Below, piece after piece: positions 36,880-46,351 of a stretch of DNA of 64,000 nt (its first letter is position 1; the number at the start of each line of letters is the position of its first letter). The position numbers and the translations under genes are program-made. Origin of the DNA: Gammaproteobacteria bacterium (GTDB lineage Bacteria; Pseudomonadota; Gammaproteobacteria; Chromatiales; Chromatiaceae); assembly GCA_020445255.1 (NCBI GenBank), contig JAGRGY010000004.1, positions 1 to 64,000 of the forward strand. Direction: 5' to 3'. The notes below the pieces were generated by a model that saw only the letters and a program-made list of their open reading frames with translations, was not told where the DNA came from and searched no databases.

Positions 36880-37464
36880 TCAGGGCTTTGCCTTGTACCG
36901 CACGCCAACGAGGCCGCCGAACCCGACGAGCATCAGCGAGATAACGCCAGGCAGAGGGACAGACGACGTGATCGCTGTATAGGTTCCCTGGACATTCTCG
37001 CGATCGTCGAAAACGAGGATGCCGCCGCTCGTATCGATTTGTGGCGCAAAACTCCATTGCAAGTATTTATACAGGACGCCCGTAGTGGGCGTCGCCACGG
37101 TCAGATCGATCACCAGCGTGCGTTCGTCCAACAAATTGGAGTTTTCGGGGTGCCACATGCCGAACCCGCCGCCGAACTGGTAAAGGCCAACAGAAGTGAG
37201 TATGTCCAGCACCGGGCCGTTGTCGAGTTGCACGGTGGCCGAACTCGCGACGACGGCCGAGTCAGCGCAACAGGTCGCGCCGACGTCATCAGTGTCCGCA
37301 TACAGGGTGAAAGTGACACGCGCGGCCCCAAAGATCTGGCCATCCAGGGTGCCGCTTGCATCGACGGTCTCGAGAATGTACGAGATCGGCACAGCGTGCA
37401 CAGCCGCGCTGAAGATTACGGGGACGATGATCGCAATGAGTCCCTTCACATATTTGTTAATCAT
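36880..37464 (-). CDS. Secreted protein with atypical exosortase-type tail
   Basis: A 194-aa exported protein of unknown function. The signal peptide runs to about AVHA/VP. The mature part is beta-rich with a CC pair (ATCCADSA). The C-terminus SSVPLPGVISLMLVGFGGLVGVRYKAK has a V-P-L-P motif, hydrophobic helix and basic end, a VPLPA/PEP-CTERM-like variant. The ATG at 37464 has GGAG 5 nt upstream; another ATG lies at 37479. It and the 35348 gene are tandem, each with its own terminator. Confidence 0.75.
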   Translation of the reverse strand: MINKYVKGLIAIIVPVIFSAAVHAVPISYILETVDASGTLDGQIFGAARVTFTLYADTDDVGATCCADSAVVASSATVQLDNGPVLDILTSVGLYQFGGGFGMWHPENSNLLDERTLVIDLTVATPTTGVLYKYLQWSFAPQIDTSGGILVFDDRENVQGTYTAITSSVPLPGVISLMLVGFGGLVGVRYKAKP

Positions 37465-37972
37465 CTCAACTCCACTCATGTTAGGCCGTGATGACGCATT
37501 GCAAATTTCACACCATGACTTGTTTAATTGAAGAAAAACAATTGATTAACATCATCCTCGGCGCGGGAGAAACTCACAGCTGTAAAACTTGTCGACACCT
37601 CCGCGGCAGCGACGAAACGGGTACGCAAGATCGGTTGTTCAGGTGACTTCAACCATTGACCCCCACCCGTGGCACCGAAACTGCGGATCGATTCCAAGGC
37701 TGGGGAGCAGCGCGAGAACAGACGCGGTGCCGGTGCTTCCCGGTCGATCGGCTCTGCGAGGTCTTGCTTTGGCGCAGATTACCGGGAGCCGCTGAGGCAG
37801 GCGGCGATACCGATATTCCCAATCGCAGCCGTTGTCGAGTGACGGCAACGGCCATTCGGCATCCCGGGCAATGGCTGGACGATCGCAACGACGGCCCTGC
37901 CGATCCCGTCGCCGTCTGCCAGAGGTTCGCGGCGCACCGTTACACGCAGAAAACGCCGCACGCGGCCTGCGC
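37465..37972. other. Non-coding stretch upstream of cbbR 3' end (508 bp)
   Basis: No gene is recognised. The left part (to about 37570) is AT-rich and should contain the promoter of the 36880 gene. The right part is GC-rich with short frames of poor quality. No terminator with a T-tract was seen for cbbR. Confidence 0.55.
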
Positions 37973-38890
37973 CTAACGCCCAACGATCGGCTGGATCAGG
38001 TGGGCCGCATCGTCGCCCATCAGGAAATCGAAGAATGCCTGCGCGACCGGCGACAATCGCTTGCCCAGGCACTTGACCAGGTACCAGTGGCGCTGGATCG
38101 GAAAGTCTTCGACATCGAGGATCACCAGCCGGCCCGCCTCGAGTTCCAGTTCCAGCGTGTGCACCGACACGATGCCCAGGCCGAGACCGGCCTCGACCGC
38201 GTGCTTGATGGCCGAGTTCGACGTCATCTCCATACCGGTCTTCAGCTTGATGCCGCGTTCGCTGAAGAAGCGCTCCATCGCGATGCGCGTGCCTGACTGC
38301 TGTTCGCGGGCGACGAAGCTCTCGCCCTGCAGGCGGCGCAGCGGGATCGCCTGTGCCGACGCGAGCGGGTGACTGGGCGGCGCGATGATGACGAGCGGGT
38401 TATCCATGAACGCGGTCGCGTCGAGGTCCAGCTCGTCGGGCGGTTTGCCCATGATGACGAGGTCGGTCTCATTGGCGGCGAGTTGGTCGAGCAGGGTCTT
38501 GCGGTTGGTGATGTCGAGCGAGAACGTCGTCCCCGGGTAGCGCCGGGCGAACGCGGCGAGGAGTCGGGTCGCAAAATAGTTCGCCGTGGTCGCGACGCTG
38601 ATCCGCAGGTGGCCCATCTGCACACCCTTCAGCGCCTCGACCACTTCCTCGAGTTCCTGCAGCTGCCGCCCGACTGCCTGCGCGCAGCGGTGGAATTCAT
38701 GCCCGGCCTCGGTCAGATGAATCTGTTTGCCGAGCTTCTCGAACAGCGGCAACCCCGCGGCCTCTTCGAGCTGGCGGATCTGCATCGACACCGCGGGCTG
38801 GCTCAAGTGCAGCGCCTCGGCGGCCCGCGTGTAGCTCAGATTACGCGCAACCGCCTGAAAAACCTCCAGTTGTCGCAGCGTCAGATGCAT
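37973..38890 (-). CDS. cbbR: LysR-type regulator CbbR
   Basis: Transcriptional regulator of the Calvin-cycle operon. The 305-aa protein has an N-terminal winged helix-turn-helix (residues 2-60: LRQLEVFQAVARNLSYTRAAEALHLSQPAVSMQIRQLEE) and a periplasmic-binding-like effector domain. It is divergent from cbbL across a 168-bp control region, as in other autotrophs. CbbR senses metabolites such as RuBP or NADPH in studied species. The start is the ATG at 38890. Confidence 0.95.
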   Translation of the reverse strand: MHLTLRQLEVFQAVARNLSYTRAAEALHLSQPAVSMQIRQLEEAAGLPLFEKLGKQIHLTEAGHEFHRCAQAVGRQLQELEEVVEALKGVQMGHLRISVATTANYFATRLLAAFARRYPGTTFSLDITNRKTLLDQLAANETDLVIMGKPPDELDLDATAFMDNPLVIIAPPSHPLASAQAIPLRRLQGESFVAREQQSGTRIAMERFFSERGIKLKTGMEMTSNSAIKHAVEAGLGLGIVSVHTLELELEAGRLVILDVEDFPIQRHWYLVKCLGKRLSPVAQAFFDFLMGDDAAHLIQPIVGR

Positions 38891-39058
38891 AAGACCTATA
38901 TTATGTAGCCTATCAGTATTATTGACTAGAAATTATAGGTTCGCCCTCTATACTGCCCGACACCCCATAACAGGACCGGCTAATACTCCCTGCCGGCCGG
39001 GGACCGATTGCCAGTCCGACCGGACGTGGATGAACACCGAAACAGAGGGTTTTAGGTA
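38891..39058 (+). promoter_or_regulatory. cbbR-cbbL control region with CbbR half-sites
   Basis: Three TNA half-sites lie 10 bp apart: TCA at 38913, TGA at 38923 and TTA at 38933 (TNA-N7-TNA-N7-TNA), the spacing known for CbbR. An inverted pair ACCTATA (38894-38900) and TATAGGT (38934-38940) flanks them. A -10 TATACT lies at 38949-38954. The nearest TTGACT (38922-38927) is 21 bp away, too far for an unaided sigma-70 promoter, which suits activation by CbbR. The leader before cbbL is about 100 nt. Confidence 0.6.
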
Positions 39059-40477
39059 ATGGCCAAGAAATACGATGCGGGCGTTAAAGAGTACCGCGAA
39101 ACATATTGGATGCCCGATTACACGCCGAAGGACACCGACATCCTGGCGTGCTTCAAGATCACCCCCCAGGCCGGCGTGCCGCGCGAAGAGGCAGCGGCCG
39201 CCGTCGCCGCCGAATCGTCGACCGGCACCTGGACCACGGTCTGGACCGACCTGCTGACCGATCTCGACTACTACAAGGGCCGCGCCTACGCGATCGAAGA
39301 CGTACCCGGTGACGACACCTGCTTCTACGCCTTCATCGCCTACCCGATCGACCTGTTCGAAGAGGGTTCGGTGGTCAACGTGTTCACGTCGCTGGTCGGT
39401 AACGTGTTCGGCTTCAAGGCCGTGCGTGCGCTGCGTCTCGAAGACGTGCGCTTCCCGATCGCCTATGTGATGACCTGCAACGGCCCGCCGATGGGTATCC
39501 AGGTCGAGCGCGACGTCATGAACAAGTACGGCCGTCCGCTGCTCGGCTGCACGATCAAGCCGAAGCTGGGCCTGTCGGCCAAGAACTACGGGCGCGCCGT
39601 GTACGAAGGCCTGCGTGGCGGTCTCGACTTCACCAAGGACGACGAGAACGTCAACTCGCAGCCGTTCATGCGCTGGCGCCAGCGTTTCGACTTCGTCCAG
39701 GAGGCCACGCTCAAGGCCGAGGCCGAGACCGGCGAGCGCAAGGGTCACTACCTGAACGTCACCGCGCCGACCCCGGCCGAGATGTTCAAGCGTGCCGAGT
39801 ACGCCAAGGAGATCGGTGCGCCGATCATCATGCACGACTACATCACCGGCGGCTTCTGCGCCAACACCGGCCTGGCCCAGTGGTGCCGCGACAACGGCAT
39901 GCTGCTGCACATCCACCGTGCGATGCACGCCGTGCTCGACCGCAACCCGCACCACGGCATCCACTTCCGCGTGCTGACCAAGATCCTGCGGCTGTCCGGC
40001 GGCGACCACCTGCACACCGGCACCGTCGTCGGCAAGCTGGAAGGCGACCGCGAGGCAACCCTCGGCTGGATCGACCTGCTGCGCGAACCCTACGTCAAGG
40101 AAGACCGCTCGCGCGGCATCTTCTTCGACCAGGACTGGGGCTCGATGCCGGGCGCCTTCGCGGTCGCCTCGGGTGGCATCCACGTGTGGCACATGCCGGC
40201 GTTGGTCACGATCTTCGGCGACGACGCGGTGCTGCAGTTCGGCGGCGGCACCCTGGGTCATCCTTGGGGCAACGCCGCCGGTGCGGCCGCGAACCGTGTT
40301 GCGGTCGAGGCCTGCGTCGAGGCGCGCAACCGTGGCATAGAGATCGAGAAGGAAGGCAAAGAGGTTCTCATCGCTGCGGCCAAGCACAGCCCGGAACTCA
40401 AGACCGCAATGGAGACCTGGAAAGAGATCAAGTTCGAGTTCGACACCGTCGACAAGCTGGACGTTGCCCACAAGTAA
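39059..40477 (+). CDS. cbbL: RuBisCO large subunit, form I (IA)
   Basis: Carboxylates ribulose-1,5-bisphosphate. The 472-aa protein has all catalytic elements: K167 and K169 in TIKPKLG, the carbamylated lysine K193 with D195 and E196 in [11 protein letters not shown]286 in [10 protein letters not shown]319 in GDHLHTG and loop-6 K326 in [10 protein letters not shown]. The sequence is form IA (proteobacterial green type). Linkage with cbbQ and cbbO and not with carboxysome genes points to the IAq subgroup. Start ATG after AGAGGG...TAGGTA. Followed by cbbS after 128 bp. Confidence 0.98.
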   Translation: MAKKYDAGVKEYRETYWMPDYTPKDTDILACFKITPQAGVPREEAAAAVAAESSTGTWTTVWTDLLTDLDYYKGRAYAIEDVPGDDTCFYAFIAYPIDLFEEGSVVNVFTSLVGNVFGFKAVRALRLEDVRFPIAYVMTCNGPPMGIQVERDVMNKYGRPLLGCTIKPKLGLSAKNYGRAVYEGLRGGLDFTKDDENVNSQPFMRWRQRFDFVQEATLKAEAETGERKGHYLNVTAPTPAEMFKRAEYAKEIGAPIIMHDYITGGFCANTGLAQWCRDNGMLLHIHRAMHAVLDRNPHHGIHFRVLTKILRLSGGDHLHTGTVVGKLEGDREATLGWIDLLREPYVKEDRSRGIFFDQDWGSMPGAFAVASGGIHVWHMPALVTIFGDDAVLQFGGGTLGHPWGNAAGAAANRVAVEACVEARNRGIEIEKEGKEVLIAAAKHSPELKTAMETWKEIKFEFDTVDKLDVAHK

Positions 40478-40605
40478 GTGGCGAGGGTCGAGGATGGGGT
40501 GTGCGGGGACGCTTCCCCTTGCCCCCCGGCCCCGGGCCTGACCTCCGGAGCGTCGTCAAGATCATCCGTGTCGAATCACGAACACATTAATTTGGAGTTG
40601 AACTC

Positions 40606-40962
40606 ATGAGTGAAATGCAGGACTACAAGTCGAGTCTGACCGACGTCAGCTCGCGCAAATTCGAGACCTTCTCGTACCTGCCGGAGATGAACGCGGACCA
40701 GATCCGCAGGCAGATCGAGTACATCGTTTCCAAGGGCTGGAACCCGGGCATCGAGCACACCGAACCGCAGAACGCCGCGTCCAACTACTGGTACATGTGG
40801 AAGCTGCCGATGTTCGGCGAGACCGACGTCGACGCGATCCTGGCCGAGTGCGAGGCCTGCCACAAGGCACACCCGAACAATCACGTTCGTCTGCTGGGCT
40901 TCGACAACTATGCGCAGTCGGCCGGTGCCTCGATGGTCATCTACCGCGGCAAGCCGGTCTGA
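40606..40962 (+). CDS. cbbS: RuBisCO small subunit
   Basis: Small subunit of the L8S8 holoenzyme. The 118-aa protein includes [50 protein letters not shown] and [23 protein letters not shown]. Its N-terminus ([17 protein letters not shown]) is longer than that of carboxysomal IAc small subunits, as in IAq enzymes. A GGAG ribosome-binding site precedes the ATG. A strong terminator follows the stop. Confidence 0.98.
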   Translation: MSEMQDYKSSLTDVSSRKFETFSYLPEMNADQIRRQIEYIVSKGWNPGIEHTEPQNAASNYWYMWKLPMFGETDVDAILAECEACHKAHPNNHVRLLGFDNYAQSAGASMVIYRGKPV

Positions 40963-40987
40963 TCCCGGCCTGACCCGTCGACCAGGG

Positions 40988-41024
40988 GAGCCCCCACCCT
41001 TCACGGGGCGGGGGCTCTTTGTTT
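40988..41024 (+). terminator. Terminator between cbbS and cbbQ
   Basis: GAGCCCCC / GGGGGCTC stem (40988-40995 and 41010-41017) with further pairing in the loop, then TTTGTTT. It lies 25 bp past the cbbS stop and should let most transcripts end after RuBisCO, with read-through or a separate start for cbbQ. Confidence 0.85.
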
Positions 41025-41141
41025 ACGACCCGAGTCGTCAATCCAGACCGCCGCATGACGCCGCAGCAAGCGTGTGGTGATCCGGCCTGACAATTCCGAA
41101 CAGCGTGTCTCGTCGACCGACGAGCAGAAGGATCGAACAGC

Positions 41142-41948
41142 ATGAGCGACATCAACGGCGACCAGTACCTGATCAGTCATGAGCCCTACTACCGCCCGGT
41201 GCACAACGAGGTGGCGATGTACGAGGCAGCGTATGCCGCGCGCATGCCGGTCATGCTCAAGGGACCGACCGGCTGCGGCAAGTCGCGCTTCGTCGAGTAC
41301 ATGGCGTGGAAACTCCAGAAGCCGTTGATCACGGTGGCGTGCAACGAGGACATGACCGCGTCCGACCTGGTTGGCCGCTTCCTGCTCGATATCAACGGCA
41401 CCCGCTGGCAGGACGGTCCGCTGACGGTCGCCGCACGCATCGGTGCCATCTGTTACCTCGACGAGGTCGTCGAGGCGCGTCAGGACACCACGGTCGTCAT
41501 CCATCCGCTCACCGACCACCGCCGCGAGCTGCCGCTCGAAAAGAAGGGTGAACTGGTCAGGGCCCACGCCGACTTCCAGATCGTCATCTCGTACAACCCC
41601 GGCTATCAGTCGCTGATGAAGGACCTGAAGCAGTCGACCAAGCAGCGCTTCGGCGGAATGGACTTCGACTATCCGGAGACCGACATAGAGACCGAGATCG
41701 TTGAGCACGAAGGCGGCATCGACAAGGAGACCGCGCACAAGCTGGTGCAGATCGCGCAACGCTCGCGCAACCTCAAGGGCCACGGCCTCGACGAGGGCAT
41801 GTCGACCCGCCTGCTGGTTTATGCGGCACAACTCGTCAACAAGGGGATCGACCCGCAGGCCGCGTGCCAGATGGCACTGGTCACACCGCTGACCGATGAT
41901 CCGGACATGCGCGACACACTCGGTGCCGCGGTCAGCACTTACTTCTGA
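41142..41948 (+). CDS. cbbQ: RuBisCO activase AAA+ subunit CbbQ
   Basis: MoxR-type AAA+ ATPase that, with CbbO, removes inhibitory sugar phosphates from RuBisCO active sites. The 268-aa protein has Walker A GPTGCGKS (41-48), Walker B ICYLDEV (D107, E108) and a sensor region [11 protein letters not shown]. The C-terminal CbbQ domain follows. The start ATG is at 41142 with GAAGGA upstream. Next comes a membrane-protein gene and then cbbO. Confidence 0.97.
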   Translation: MSDINGDQYLISHEPYYRPVHNEVAMYEAAYAARMPVMLKGPTGCGKSRFVEYMAWKLQKPLITVACNEDMTASDLVGRFLLDINGTRWQDGPLTVAARIGAICYLDEVVEARQDTTVVIHPLTDHRRELPLEKKGELVRAHADFQIVISYNPGYQSLMKDLKQSTKQRFGGMDFDYPETDIETEIVEHEGGIDKETAHKLVQIAQRSRNLKGHGLDEGMSTRLLVYAAQLVNKGIDPQAACQMALVTPLTDDPDMRDTLGAAVSTYF

Positions 41949-41968
41949 TTCGACCAGGAAAGCCCGCC

Positions 41969-42460
41969 GTGGAACGCACGCTCGAAAACCTGCTGTACGC
42001 AAGCCGCTGGGTGCTCGCCCCCATCTATCTTGGCTTGAGCCTGGCGCTGTTCGCACTGGGCATCAAGTTCTTCCAGGAGATCCTGCATGTCCTGCCGACC
42101 ATCCTGTCGATCAAGGAAGCAGACATGGTGCTGGTGGTTCTGAGCCTGGTCGACATTGCGCTGGTGGGAGGACTGATCGTCATGGTCATGCTCAGCGGCT
42201 ACGAAAACTTCGTGTCCGCGATCGACATCAAGGAAGGCGCCGAGAAGCTGAGTTGGCTGGGCAAGCTCGACTCCGGTTCGCTGAAGCAAAAGGTCGCCGC
42301 ATCGATCGTCGCCATCTCGTCGATCCACCTGCTCAAGGCTTTCATGAACGCACCGCACATCGAGAACGATAAGCTGATGTGGTACGTCATCATCCATATC
42401 ACGTTCGTGCTGTCGGCAATGGGCATGGCGCTGGTCGACCGCATGAACCAGCATCACTGA
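41969..42460 (+). CDS. UPF0114 (YqhA-family) membrane protein
   Basis: A 163-aa integral membrane protein of unknown function. Four hydrophobic helices are visible at about 14-38, 52-78, 106-126 and 136-158. The segments [33 protein letters not shown] and [34 protein letters not shown] match UPF0114/YqhA. The start is GTG with AGGAAAG upstream. It begins 20 nt after cbbQ and ends 14 nt before cbbO, so it is inside the activase operon. No enzymatic motif is known for the family. Confidence 0.9.
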   Translation: MERTLENLLYASRWVLAPIYLGLSLALFALGIKFFQEILHVLPTILSIKEADMVLVVLSLVDIALVGGLIVMVMLSGYENFVSAIDIKEGAEKLSWLGKLDSGSLKQKVAASIVAISSIHLLKAFMNAPHIENDKLMWYVIIHITFVLSAMGMALVDRMNQHH

Positions 42461-42474
42461 CTCCGGATCTCCGC

Positions 42475-44865
42475 ATGTCGGTCGACTTCTCGGAATACAT
42501 CAGCTGCCTGGACCCGAACGACCACGAGCACCGCGAGGCGCTCGAATCCTCGTACCAGGAGGCGCAGCGTGTCATGTCGCCGCGCGGCCTGCAGAACTAC
42601 CTCGAGGGCATGCGCGCCTTCTGCACGCTTGGGCGCGGCCAGGATCTGGTGCTGACCTACGTGCAGGAGATCCCTGCAGTCGCCAAAGAGGTCGGCGAGG
42701 ACATCATCCCCGACGTCGTCACCGGCATGATGAAGCTGGCATCGCACACCTCGGGCAGCGTGATCACGCTGATTATCGCCAACCTGCCGATGGCCGCCTC
42801 GCGGCTCGGCGATGCCGAGGTGCTGCGCGGCTTCCTGTCGCTGCTGCACCAGATGACCGGCAAGGCGCCGCGCGGCCTGCGGCCGATGATGGAGAACCTC
42901 GACGAGCTGTTGGCCAAGCTCACGCTCGGCGGTCTGCGGCGCTGGGTGATGTGGGGCGCGCAGGCGCACCAGCGCGACCTCGACGGTCAGATGGCCTATT
43001 TCTCGCTGAAGACCGACTCGTCGAAGGCGATCCTGCAGTCAGAGCGCCGCGGCACGCTTTTCGTCGACAACCAGCGCAAACTGAACTTCTACCTGCGCGC
43101 ATTGTGGGCACGTGCCTTTTTCATGCGCCCGACTGCCGGCGATTTCGAGTCGCGCCGCGGCATCAAACCGTTCATCGACGACTTCCAGATCCACGTGCCG
43201 GACGCCTTCGACCCGTTCCGCGACATCGACGGCATGGAGATCTACCGTGCCGCCTGCGCGCATTGCGCCGCGCACATGGTCTATACCCGACACAAGATCT
43301 CTGCCGAGGAGCTTTCGCAGGCGCACATGCGCTTCATCGAGCTGTTCGAGGACGCGCGTGTGGAGTACCTCGCCTACCGCGAGTTTCCCGGCCTGCGCAA
43401 ACTCTGGCTGCAGTTCTTCACTGCACAGCCGGACAGGGACGACGAGTTCGGCGCGCCCCACGAGACGATGGATCTGATGCTGCGCACGACGCGTGCGATC
43501 ATGGATCCGGATTACACGGACCCGCTGCCGGCACTCAACGAAATCGCCGCGGACTTCCGCACGAAGCTCGAGCAGGATCCATTCGCCCCGCGACTGGCCT
43601 GGACCGCCGGCGTCGACTTCTACAACCGGATGGTCGAGCTCGCGACGATCCCGAGCGTGCGCATCCTGTCCGAGTGGCCTGTCCCGTACCGCGACGACAA
43701 CCGCTACTTCTGGAGCTTCTCGGAAAACCTGTTCGAGTCGCAGGGCGTCGACTACCTGCCGGCCACGCGCGGCCCGGTGCGGCGTTATGTCAGCGTTATG
43801 GAGTTCGTCAACGAGATCGACTCCGAGATGACCCACGACAATCCGGACGAGATCCTGGTGCTCGGCACCGAGCTGTTCCCGTACGAAGACGATCTCGAGA
43901 CCACCAAGAGCTGGAACGAGACCGAAGGCGTCGAGCCGCTGTCCGACCCCTACCACTACAGTGAGTGGGACTACCACGTGCAGCTTTCGCGGCCGGACTG
44001 GGCAACGGTGATCGAACGCAGACAGGGACGCAGTGACCCCAAGGTCATGGACGAGATCCTGACCAAGCACAAACCGATCGCTTCGCGCATCCGCCACATC
44101 ATCGACGCGCTGCAGCCGCAGGGCATCGTGCGCCGGCGCGGCTATGAAGAGGGCGAAGAACTCGACCTGAACGCCGCGGTGCGCGCGATGATCGACATCC
44201 GCCGCGGCGTCATGCCCGACCCGCGCATCAACATCCGCATCACGCGCCACATCCGCGACCTGTCGATCGTGCTGTTGCTGGACCTGTCCGAGTCGACCAA
44301 CGAGAAGATCGGTGATCTGACCGAAGGTGAGGCCGGTTTCGAGGATCAACCGAGCATCCTCGACCTGACCCGCGAGTCGGCCGGATTGCTGGCCTGGGCG
44401 ATCGACTCGATCGGTGACAACTTCGCCGTGCATGGTTTCGCGTCCGACGGCCGCCACGATGTGCAGTATTACCGCTTCAAGGATTTCGACCACAAGTACG
44501 ACGACGAGGCCAAGTCGCGGATGGCCGGCATGAAGGGCAACCTGTCGACGCGGATGGGTGCAGCCCTGCGCCACGCCGGCTGGCACCTGACCCAGCAGAA
44601 CGCACAGAAGCGTCTGGTGCTGCTGGTCACCGACGGCGAGCCGGCGGACATCGACGAACGCGATCCCCAGTACCTGCGCCACGACGCGAAGAAGGCCGTC
44701 GAGGACCTGGCGATGCAGGGCGTCTACACCTACTGTCTGACGCTGGATCCGAACGCCGACCGCTACGTGGCGCGCATCTTCGGCGAAAACAACTATTCGA
44801 TCGTCGACAACGTCGAGCGGCTGCCGGAACGTCTACCCAACGTGTTCGCCGCGCTGACCGGGTAG
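42475..44865 (+). CDS. cbbO: RuBisCO activase adaptor subunit CbbO (VWA protein)
   Basis: Substrate adaptor that couples the CbbQ hexamer to RuBisCO. The 796-aa protein has a long helical N-terminal region and a C-terminal von Willebrand A domain. Its metal-ion-dependent adhesion site D603-L-S-E-S607 lies in LLLDLSEST, followed later by LVTDGEPADI. The length matches known CbbO. ATG at 42475; the frame is open further upstream inside the UPF0114 gene but without homology. Nothing else of the operon follows until the carbonic anhydrase. Confidence 0.96.
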   Translation: MSVDFSEYISCLDPNDHEHREALESSYQEAQRVMSPRGLQNYLEGMRAFCTLGRGQDLVLTYVQEIPAVAKEVGEDIIPDVVTGMMKLASHTSGSVITLIIANLPMAASRLGDAEVLRGFLSLLHQMTGKAPRGLRPMMENLDELLAKLTLGGLRRWVMWGAQAHQRDLDGQMAYFSLKTDSSKAILQSERRGTLFVDNQRKLNFYLRALWARAFFMRPTAGDFESRRGIKPFIDDFQIHVPDAFDPFRDIDGMEIYRAACAHCAAHMVYTRHKISAEELSQAHMRFIELFEDARVEYLAYREFPGLRKLWLQFFTAQPDRDDEFGAPHETMDLMLRTTRAIMDPDYTDPLPALNEIAADFRTKLEQDPFAPRLAWTAGVDFYNRMVELATIPSVRILSEWPVPYRDDNRYFWSFSENLFESQGVDYLPATRGPVRRYVSVMEFVNEIDSEMTHDNPDEILVLGTELFPYEDDLETTKSWNETEGVEPLSDPYHYSEWDYHVQLSRPDWATVIERRQGRSDPKVMDEILTKHKPIASRIRHIIDALQPQGIVRRRGYEEGEELDLNAAVRAMIDIRRGVMPDPRINIRITRHIRDLSIVLLLDLSESTNEKIGDLTEGEAGFEDQPSILDLTRESAGLLAWAIDSIGDNFAVHGFASDGRHDVQYYRFKDFDHKYDDEAKSRMAGMKGNLSTRMGAALRHAGWHLTQQNAQKRLVLLVTDGEPADIDERDPQYLRHDAKKAVEDLAMQGVYTYCLTLDPNADRYVARIFGENNYSIVDNVERLPERLPNVFAALTG

Positions 44866-45121
44866 CCAGTCCGACTTGGCGGCACAGCGGTTTCGGCGTT
44901 CGGCTTCGCACCGAGCCGTGCCTCGCAATCGCTCACCGCACCCATGGCGCGACCACTGCACACCGACTACCAGCCGAGCCCCCAAACCGGCGTCCGTTCA
45001 CTGGCATAGGCCGTATCGACCGCACCGACATTCCATCCTTCCCGGCGTCGACTAGGCTTTATTGGCCACACATAAACAATGACTGGGATCGACCCGCAAT
45101 CCCGGCGCAGAGGAGGAGAAC

Positions 45122-45703
45122 ATGAGCAGAATCGTCGACGAAGTGATTGCCGCCAACAGCGCCTATTCCGCCGACTTTGGCGACAAGGGCGCCCTGCCGA
45201 TGCCCCCGGGGCGGGCATTCGCCATCCTGACCTGCATGGATGCACGCCTCGATCCGGCGAAGTATGCCGGTCTTGCCGAAGGTGACGCGCACGTGATCCG
45301 CAACGCGGGCGGCCGTGCCAGCGACGACGCCATACGCTCGCTGGTGATCTCACACAAGCTGCTCGGTACCCGGGAATGGTTCGTGATCCATCACACCGAC
45401 TGCGGCATGCTGACGTTCACCAACGAGATCATGACCGACCTACTCGCCAGCAGCCTGGAGACCGCGACCATCGACGCCAGCGGCTGGCGCGACATCGGCA
45501 AAGGCCCCGGTTCGCCGGAAGGCCGGTACATCAACTGGCTGACCATCTCCGACAACGCGGCGAGCGTGGTGGATGACGTGAAGCGGATAAAGGCCCACCC
45601 GCTGGTCAACAAGTCGATTCCCGTTTACGGCTACATCTACGACTGCAAGTCCGGCAGACTGGTAGAGATCCCTGACGCCACGGCCGCGGGCCGCCCCGGC
45701 TGA
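45122..45703 (+). CDS. Beta-class carbonic anhydrase
   Basis: Interconverts CO2 and bicarbonate in the cytoplasm. The 193-aa protein has the zinc ligands C38 (TCMDARLDP), H91 and C94 (HHTDCGM), with the D40-R42 dyad intact. [24 protein letters not shown] is typical of the short type. A very strong ribosome-binding site (GAGGAGGAG) precedes the ATG. It lies 256 bp after cbbO in the same orientation; no terminator with a T-tract separates them. It may supply CO2 to RuBisCO. Confidence 0.95.
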   Translation: MSRIVDEVIAANSAYSADFGDKGALPMPPGRAFAILTCMDARLDPAKYAGLAEGDAHVIRNAGGRASDDAIRSLVISHKLLGTREWFVIHHTDCGMLTFTNEIMTDLLASSLETATIDASGWRDIGKGPGSPEGRYINWLTISDNAASVVDDVKRIKAHPLVNKSIPVYGYIYDCKSGRLVEIPDATAAGRPG

Positions 45704-45722
45704 CGCCTCGATCATCACCCGT

Positions 45723-45756
45723 CGCCATCGGCCGCGACCCACCCGGTCCGATGGCG
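45723..45756 (+). terminator. Possible terminator hairpin after the carbonic anhydrase gene
   Basis: Perfect 9-bp stem CGCCATCGG / CCGATGGCG with a 16-nt loop, 19 bp past the stop codon. No T-tract follows, so termination is uncertain. Confidence 0.35.
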
Positions 45757-45868
45757 CGGGGCGCGCGCGGTGCGCAGGCCGCGCCGGTTGGCGTCGCCCT
45801 CGGTTGATATTTCCGCGAAGTGCGGGTCGGCGGCGCGCCGCCGACCGTCGGGTGAGATGGTCTGCCCG

Positions 45869-46342
45869 TCACGTGCGGGGAAACGCCAACACCTTCTTCG
45901 CGCGCGGTTCACAGCCGTGTTCGCGCCCACGCCTTTCGATCAGTTCCAGTGCCTTGGCGAAATCGCCGATCAGGCGGTTGTGCAGGTCACGCGCCGCGTC
46001 ATGGTAGTAGACCAGCTCGATGGGCGCCGGACCGGTCAGGTCGTCGCCGCGCCGGTCGTGGTGGAATACCCAGGCCAGCATGATCAGGCGACCGCCCTCG
46101 CCGTCGCGCACCGCGTAGGCCTGGTTGTCGACGAAGATGATCTCCTCCGCGTCGATGACACCGAGCATCTGCATGCTGCGGACGGGCACGAAGATATGTT
46201 CGTACCGACAGCGCGACAGCAGCAGCCGGCAGCGGTTGTACAGTGCCGCCGGTACGCTCAGGCGTTCACGCGCCACTTCGTCGGGCCGGAAGAAGGTCTC
46301 GGTCGTCAGCGTGACCACGGCCACCCCGGTGTACCGCCGCAT
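45869..46342 (-). CDS. Uncharacterised protein
   Basis: I do not recognise a family. The 157-aa soluble protein has an orderly alpha/beta pattern (YEHIFVPVRSMQMLGVIDAEEIIFVDNQ) with no signal peptide or membrane segment. Codon use looks like its neighbours. It follows another small gene on the same strand by 9 nt, so the two are probably cotranscribed. No ribosome-binding site is obvious at the ATG at 46342. Confidence 0.6.
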   Translation of the reverse strand: MRRYTGVAVVTLTTETFFRPDEVARERLSVPAALYNRCRLLLSRCRYEHIFVPVRSMQMLGVIDAEEIIFVDNQAYAVRDGEGGRLIMLAWVFHHDRRGDDLTGPAPIELVYYHDAARDLHNRLIGDFAKALELIERRGREHGCEPRAKKVLAFPRT

Positions 46343-46351
46343 TTTCGGGCG

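Noticed and set aside
38948..40471. 507-codon minus-strand frame over cbbL
   Set aside because: Antisense of RuBisCO large subunit, which is unambiguous on the plus strand.
43039..44682. 547-codon minus-strand frame over cbbO
   Set aside because: Shadow of cbbO; no homology or ribosome-binding site.
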